Source: Spirochaetaceae bacterium (GTDB lineage: Bacteria > Spirochaetota > Spirochaetia > Treponematales > Breznakiellaceae). From it: a DNA stretch of 8,495 nt. The DNA lies in contig JAIRMY010000257.1 of assembly GCA_031258335.1 (NCBI GenBank), positions 1 through 8,495 of the forward strand, written 5' to 3'. Both the position numbers and the translations under genes were made by a program. The notes beneath the pieces are model-generated. The model searched no databases. It saw nothing but the letters and a program-made list of their open reading frames with translations, and had not been told where the DNA came from. Below, in pieces: positions 6,190 through 8,495 of this stretch. The number at the start of each line of letters is the position of its first letter. Positions within the stretch are counted from its first letter, which is position 1.

Positions 6190-7483
6190 AGTCACCAGCG
6201 ATAGGCGATTGCGTGAAGCATCTCCACGCCAAGTTCGCCGAGACTTGCCGGGTGGCATCCCGAACCGCATCCTCGATACGGTCGTACGTCATAAAGACGC
6301 GGATGCCCTTCTCCTCCAGCAGGGCGCGGGGAACTTCCCCTATGCGCAGAGCGATAACGCCGGCGCAGTCCGCTATAGTCCCGGTGAGGGAGAGCAGTTT
6401 GTTCTCGTGTTCAAGGTGTCCGCAGGCTCCGCGGCAAAACTTTGGAACCTTGCGCCGTTCCCTGAAGCGTACCTCCCCGTCATGGAAGTCATAGATGAAA
6501 AATTCCTCGGCATGACCGAAGTGCTGGTCGACTAAAACGCCCGCCTTCGACGCGACGGCAAAGAGCAGCGTCCCGCCGTCCTCCGCCGCGGCTTCAGTAT
6601 GAGCCTTCTCTGGCTCGCCGGCTTCCGCTCCCTTAGCGGGTACTGTGTACAAGTACGATACGTCTTCGTGAAGCGGGCCTACGGCATCTGCGCGACACTG
6701 GCGGCAGTGGTACATCTGGGGCAGCACCGCCTCGCATCTTTTACGCATAGCCGTTATCTCCTGATTGCTCACCAGCGGCATACCCTCAAATGCGCTGCCC
6801 CTGACCGGTATGAGCTGCATGATGTTGACGAGGGACGCCCCCGCCTCCTTTACCCTCACAACGAGCGCCGGAATATGGGCGTCGTTCAACCCCTTTAGCA
6901 TCACGCAGTTCACCTTGCACACCACACCGGCTTCCGAGGCCAGCCTTATCCCTTCAAGCTGGTTTTCAAGGAGGAGGGCCGCCGCCTCAGCGCCGGTATA
7001 GCGCCTGCCGTCAAGCTCAATGCGGCGGTAGATGCGCCTCCCAATGTCAACGTCAACCGCGTTTACTGTAACGGTCAAATGTGAAAGCCCCGCCTCCGCG
7101 AGTTTCCGAACATAGCGCGGGAGCAGGAGTCCATTTGTGGACAGGCAGAAGGTGATGTCCGGATCCTCCCCCCGTATCAGGGCGAAGGTACGCCGTGTCC
7201 GCTCAAAGTCCGCGAGGGCATCTCCCGGCCCGGCTATGCCTATAACCGTGAGATTCCGCACTTCCCGTTTGACCTCACGGAAGCGTTCCAGAGCCTCCTC
7301 CGGGGAGAGCACAGCGGTACAGACCCCCGGACGGCTCTCGTTGGGACAGTCGTAGTTCCGCACGCAGTAGTTGCACTGTATGTTGCAGTCAGGCGCGACA
7401 GGCAGATGTAGCCGGGCAAACTTGCCGCCGCAGCCGTTGAAGCAGGGATGGGAGCGCGATCTTGCGTACAGCGTTTCGTACAT
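6188..7483 (-). CDS. NifB-like radical SAM protein with C-terminal NifX-type domain
   Basis: NifB-type enzymes use S-adenosylmethionine to fuse two 4Fe-4S clusters, insert carbide and make the 8Fe core (NifB-co) of nitrogenase cofactors. This 431-residue protein has HPCFN (12-16), then VAPDCNIQCNYC with radical SAM ligands Cys33, Cys37 and Cys40. DCPNESRPGV (45-54), the GIAGPGDAL motif (82-90), FCLSTNGL and KVNCVMLKGLND follow. CRQCRADAVG (Cys260, Cys263) is the conserved C-terminal cluster-binding motif. After an Ala/Glu-rich linker (about 283-304) comes a NifX/NafY-type cofactor-carrier domain (about 305-415) with DQHFGHAEEF (His321, His324) and a CRGACG motif. The usual His-containing EAHH-type segment after HPC is replaced by GCGGK. 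It is co-transcribed behind the Fe protein gene (9-base gap) with only a weak GGCGGCG ribosome site. The strong NifB motifs set it apart from generic radical SAM proteins. Whether it serves a nitrogenase or a nitrogenase-like reductase cannot be decided here. Confidence 0.88.
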   Translation of the reverse strand: MYETLYARSRSHPCFNGCGGKFARLHLPVAPDCNIQCNYCVRNYDCPNESRPGVCTAVLSPEEALERFREVKREVRNLTVIGIAGPGDALADFERTRRTFALIRGEDPDITFCLSTNGLLLPRYVRKLAEAGLSHLTVTVNAVDVDIGRRIYRRIELDGRRYTGAEAAALLLENQLEGIRLASEAGVVCKVNCVMLKGLNDAHIPALVVRVKEAGASLVNIMQLIPVRGSAFEGMPLVSNQEITAMRKRCEAVLPQMYHCRQCRADAVGPLHEDVSYLYTVPAKGAEAGEPEKAHTEAAAEDGGTLLFAVASKAGVLVDQHFGHAEEFFIYDFHDGEVRFRERRKVPKFCRGACGHLEHENKLLSLTGTIADCAGVIALRIGEVPRALLEEKGIRVFMTYDRIEDAVRDATRQVSANLAWRCFTQSPIAGD

Positions 7484-7492
7484 CGCGCCGCC

Positions 7493-8368
7493 TTAAATCG
7501 TGAGGCCGGGGGATGTGATTTTCCCCTGTTCAAGTGCGAGGAGGCTGTCGCCCCACTTGCCCGCCCATTCCCTGAGCTCTGTGGTCTCAAGCGGCGCGGG
7601 CGTTCCCGACTCGGTGTGGGCGGCGATTTTCCCCGCGAGAGAACGGTACACGCCGGCTTGCGCCGATGTTGGCGCGGCTTCGATAGTGGTCTTTCCCTGC
7701 AATTCGCTTTGGGTGACGGTTATAGAACGAGGAATGTACTCCATTATCCGGGTTTTGGTAAGCGCCGCGAAGTCATCAATGATTTCCCGCGAGTACGGCG
7801 TACCCATAGAGTTTGCGATGACCCCGCCCAAGAGCGCCCCGCCCGACCTTGAATACTTGGCTATCCCCTTAAAGAGGTTATTCGATGCGTAGACCGACAT
7901 AAAATCCGAGGACGAGACGGTGAACACATGATCGGCTATCCCCTCGCGTATAGGCATGGCAAATCCGCCGCAAACCACATCTCCCAGCACGTCGTAAATC
8001 ACAATATCCAGATCCAGTTCCTCAAACACCCTCTGCTGCTTAAAAAGTTCAACGGCGGTGATGATGCCCCGTCCAGCGCAGCCCACCCCCGGCGCGGGGC
8101 CGCCCGCCTCGACACAGTAGATTCCGTTAAACCCGTCGAATATAACGTCTCGGGGGTTCACGCTAGATTTTTCCCTGAGCGTATCCAAGACGGTCGGAAT
8201 GTACCTGCCGCCCCGCAGCGTGTTTGTTGAATCGCTTTTCGGGTCGCAGCCGAACTGCATCACCTTATACCCCATCTCCGACAGCGCCGCGCTCAAATTC
8301 GAGGTAGTCGTTGATTTTCCAATGCCGCCCTTGCCGTAGATCGCTATCTGTTTTATCTTTTTGCCCAA
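7493..8368 (-). CDS. NifH-like Fe protein (nitrogenase reductase superfamily, probably group IV)
   Basis: This 291-residue homodimeric ATPase family carries one 4Fe-4S cluster between subunits and delivers electrons to a DK-type partner at the cost of MgATP. The P-loop is YGKGGIGKSTT (about 11-21). The cluster ligands are Cys97 in GVGCAGRG and Cys133 in GDVVCGGF. Arg100, the residue ADP-ribosylated in classical NifH, is kept. Features unlike classical NifH are MQFGCDPKSDSTNTLRGG (usually VGCDPKADSTR), PTVLDTLREK, and a charged C-terminal extension (TTELREWAGKWGDSLLALEQ). These suggest the divergent group IV Fe proteins, which include MarH of methylthio-alkane reductase and the F430-pathway protein CfbC. 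The start is TTG at 8368, the only suitable start after a good ribosome site; no in-frame ATG lies nearby. The NifB-like gene follows after 9 bases, and no partner D, K or nifI gene is in the window. Confidence 0.9.
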   Translation of the reverse strand: MGKKIKQIAIYGKGGIGKSTTTSNLSAALSEMGYKVMQFGCDPKSDSTNTLRGGRYIPTVLDTLREKSSVNPRDVIFDGFNGIYCVEAGGPAPGVGCAGRGIITAVELFKQQRVFEELDLDIVIYDVLGDVVCGGFAMPIREGIADHVFTVSSSDFMSVYASNNLFKGIAKYSRSGGALLGGVIANSMGTPYSREIIDDFAALTKTRIMEYIPRSITVTQSELQGKTTIEAAPTSAQAGVYRSLAGKIAAHTESGTPAPLETTELREWAGKWGDSLLALEQGKITSPGLTI

Positions 8369-8375
8369 AATTCAG

Positions 8376-8384
8376 CCTCTCCTT
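8376..8384 (-). promoter_or_regulatory. Ribosome binding site of the NifH-like gene
   Basis: AAGGAGAGG on the minus strand ends 7 bases before the TTG at 8368 and supports this non-ATG start. Confidence 0.7.
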
Positions 8385-8426
8385 CCTAAATTATATAAAA
8401 CACGTATGAATAATATGTTATTTGAA

Positions 8427-8455
8427 AGGGTAAGGGTTCAAGGCAAGAATGTCAA
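8427..8455 (-). promoter_or_regulatory. Possible promoter of the nifH-like/nifB-like operon
   Basis: A consensus -35, TTGACA (8455-8450, minus strand), is followed by 17 bases and a poor -10, TACCCT (8432-8427). A better -10 sequence, TATAAT (8395-8390), lies closer to the gene, but a start from it would clip the ribosome site and its -35 is weak. I see no sigma-54 (GG-N10-GC) promoter of the kind used by many nif genes. Confidence 0.3.
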
Positions 8456-8464
8456 GGGGACATT
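8448..8464. promoter_or_regulatory. Palindrome overlapping the candidate -35 box, operator-like
   Basis: AATGTC-AAGGG-GACATT is a perfect 6-bp inverted repeat with a 5-base spacer. It covers the TTGACA -35 sequence, where a bound repressor would block transcription. The regulator is unknown and such a repeat can occur by chance. Confidence 0.35.
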
Positions 8465-8495
8465 GTAATTGTGGTTCAACACGAACGACAAAAAC

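Noticed and set aside
7448..7892. Plus-strand open frames opposite the NifH-like gene
   Set aside because: They are by-products of G+C-rich coding sequence on the other strand, where the Fe-protein motifs are unambiguous.
8390..8395. TATAAT close to the nifH-like gene as the main -10 box
   Set aside because: Its start point would fall within the ribosome site, and no acceptable -35 lies 16-18 bases upstream.

Overview
The window looks like a fragment of a spirochaete chromosome, most plausibly a Treponema of the free-living or termite-gut type. This is inferred from gene content (a Pts enzyme I, an orphan Fe-protein/NifB pair, a DUF4340 remnant, an ISAzo13-family remnant) and a moderate base composition. 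It is not proven by any marker gene. By eye, sampled lines are about 50% G+C on the left and about 60% in the right-hand nitrogenase-like genes.

Layout, left to right. The 3' end of ptsI (+, 1-184) runs convergently into dinB, encoding DNA polymerase IV (-, 190-1347). Next comes a degraded junction: the C-terminal half of a DUF4340 protein gene (-, 1451 to about 1990) abuts, back to back, the C-terminal third of an ISAzo13-family transposase (+, about 1997-2419). Both lack their 5' ends, so this is a rearrangement scar. A three-gene plus-strand operon follows (2518-6067): a hypothetical protein with a faint nucleotidyltransferase flavour, an exported protein with an HExxH zinc-peptidase motif, and a histone-deacetylase-family zinc amidohydrolase that starts inside the peptidase stop codon. 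Converging on it from the right is a two-gene minus-strand operon: a NifH-like Fe protein (8368-7493) followed after 9 bases by a NifB-like radical SAM protein with a C-terminal NifX-type domain (7483-6188). The last ~127 bases are the upstream region of that operon, with a palindrome over a possible -35 box.

How the genes may work together. The NifH/NifB pair has the hallmarks of a nitrogenase-like system: one protein donates electrons from a 4Fe-4S cluster with MgATP, and the other builds the Fe-S-C cluster core. No catalytic DK-type component, nifEN, or PII-like nifI is visible here. The Fe protein looks more like the divergent group IV type than like classical nitrogen-fixation NifH, so a non-nitrogen-fixing role is a serious possibility; methylthio-alkane reductase is one known precedent. 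The plus-strand operon couples two predicted zinc hydrolases in different compartments, which I cannot assign to a known pathway.

Two unrelated genes (dinB and the gene at 2518) have good sigma-70-type promoters whose -10 box ends exactly 6 bases before the ATG, with no Shine-Dalgarno sequence. This predicts leaderless transcripts.
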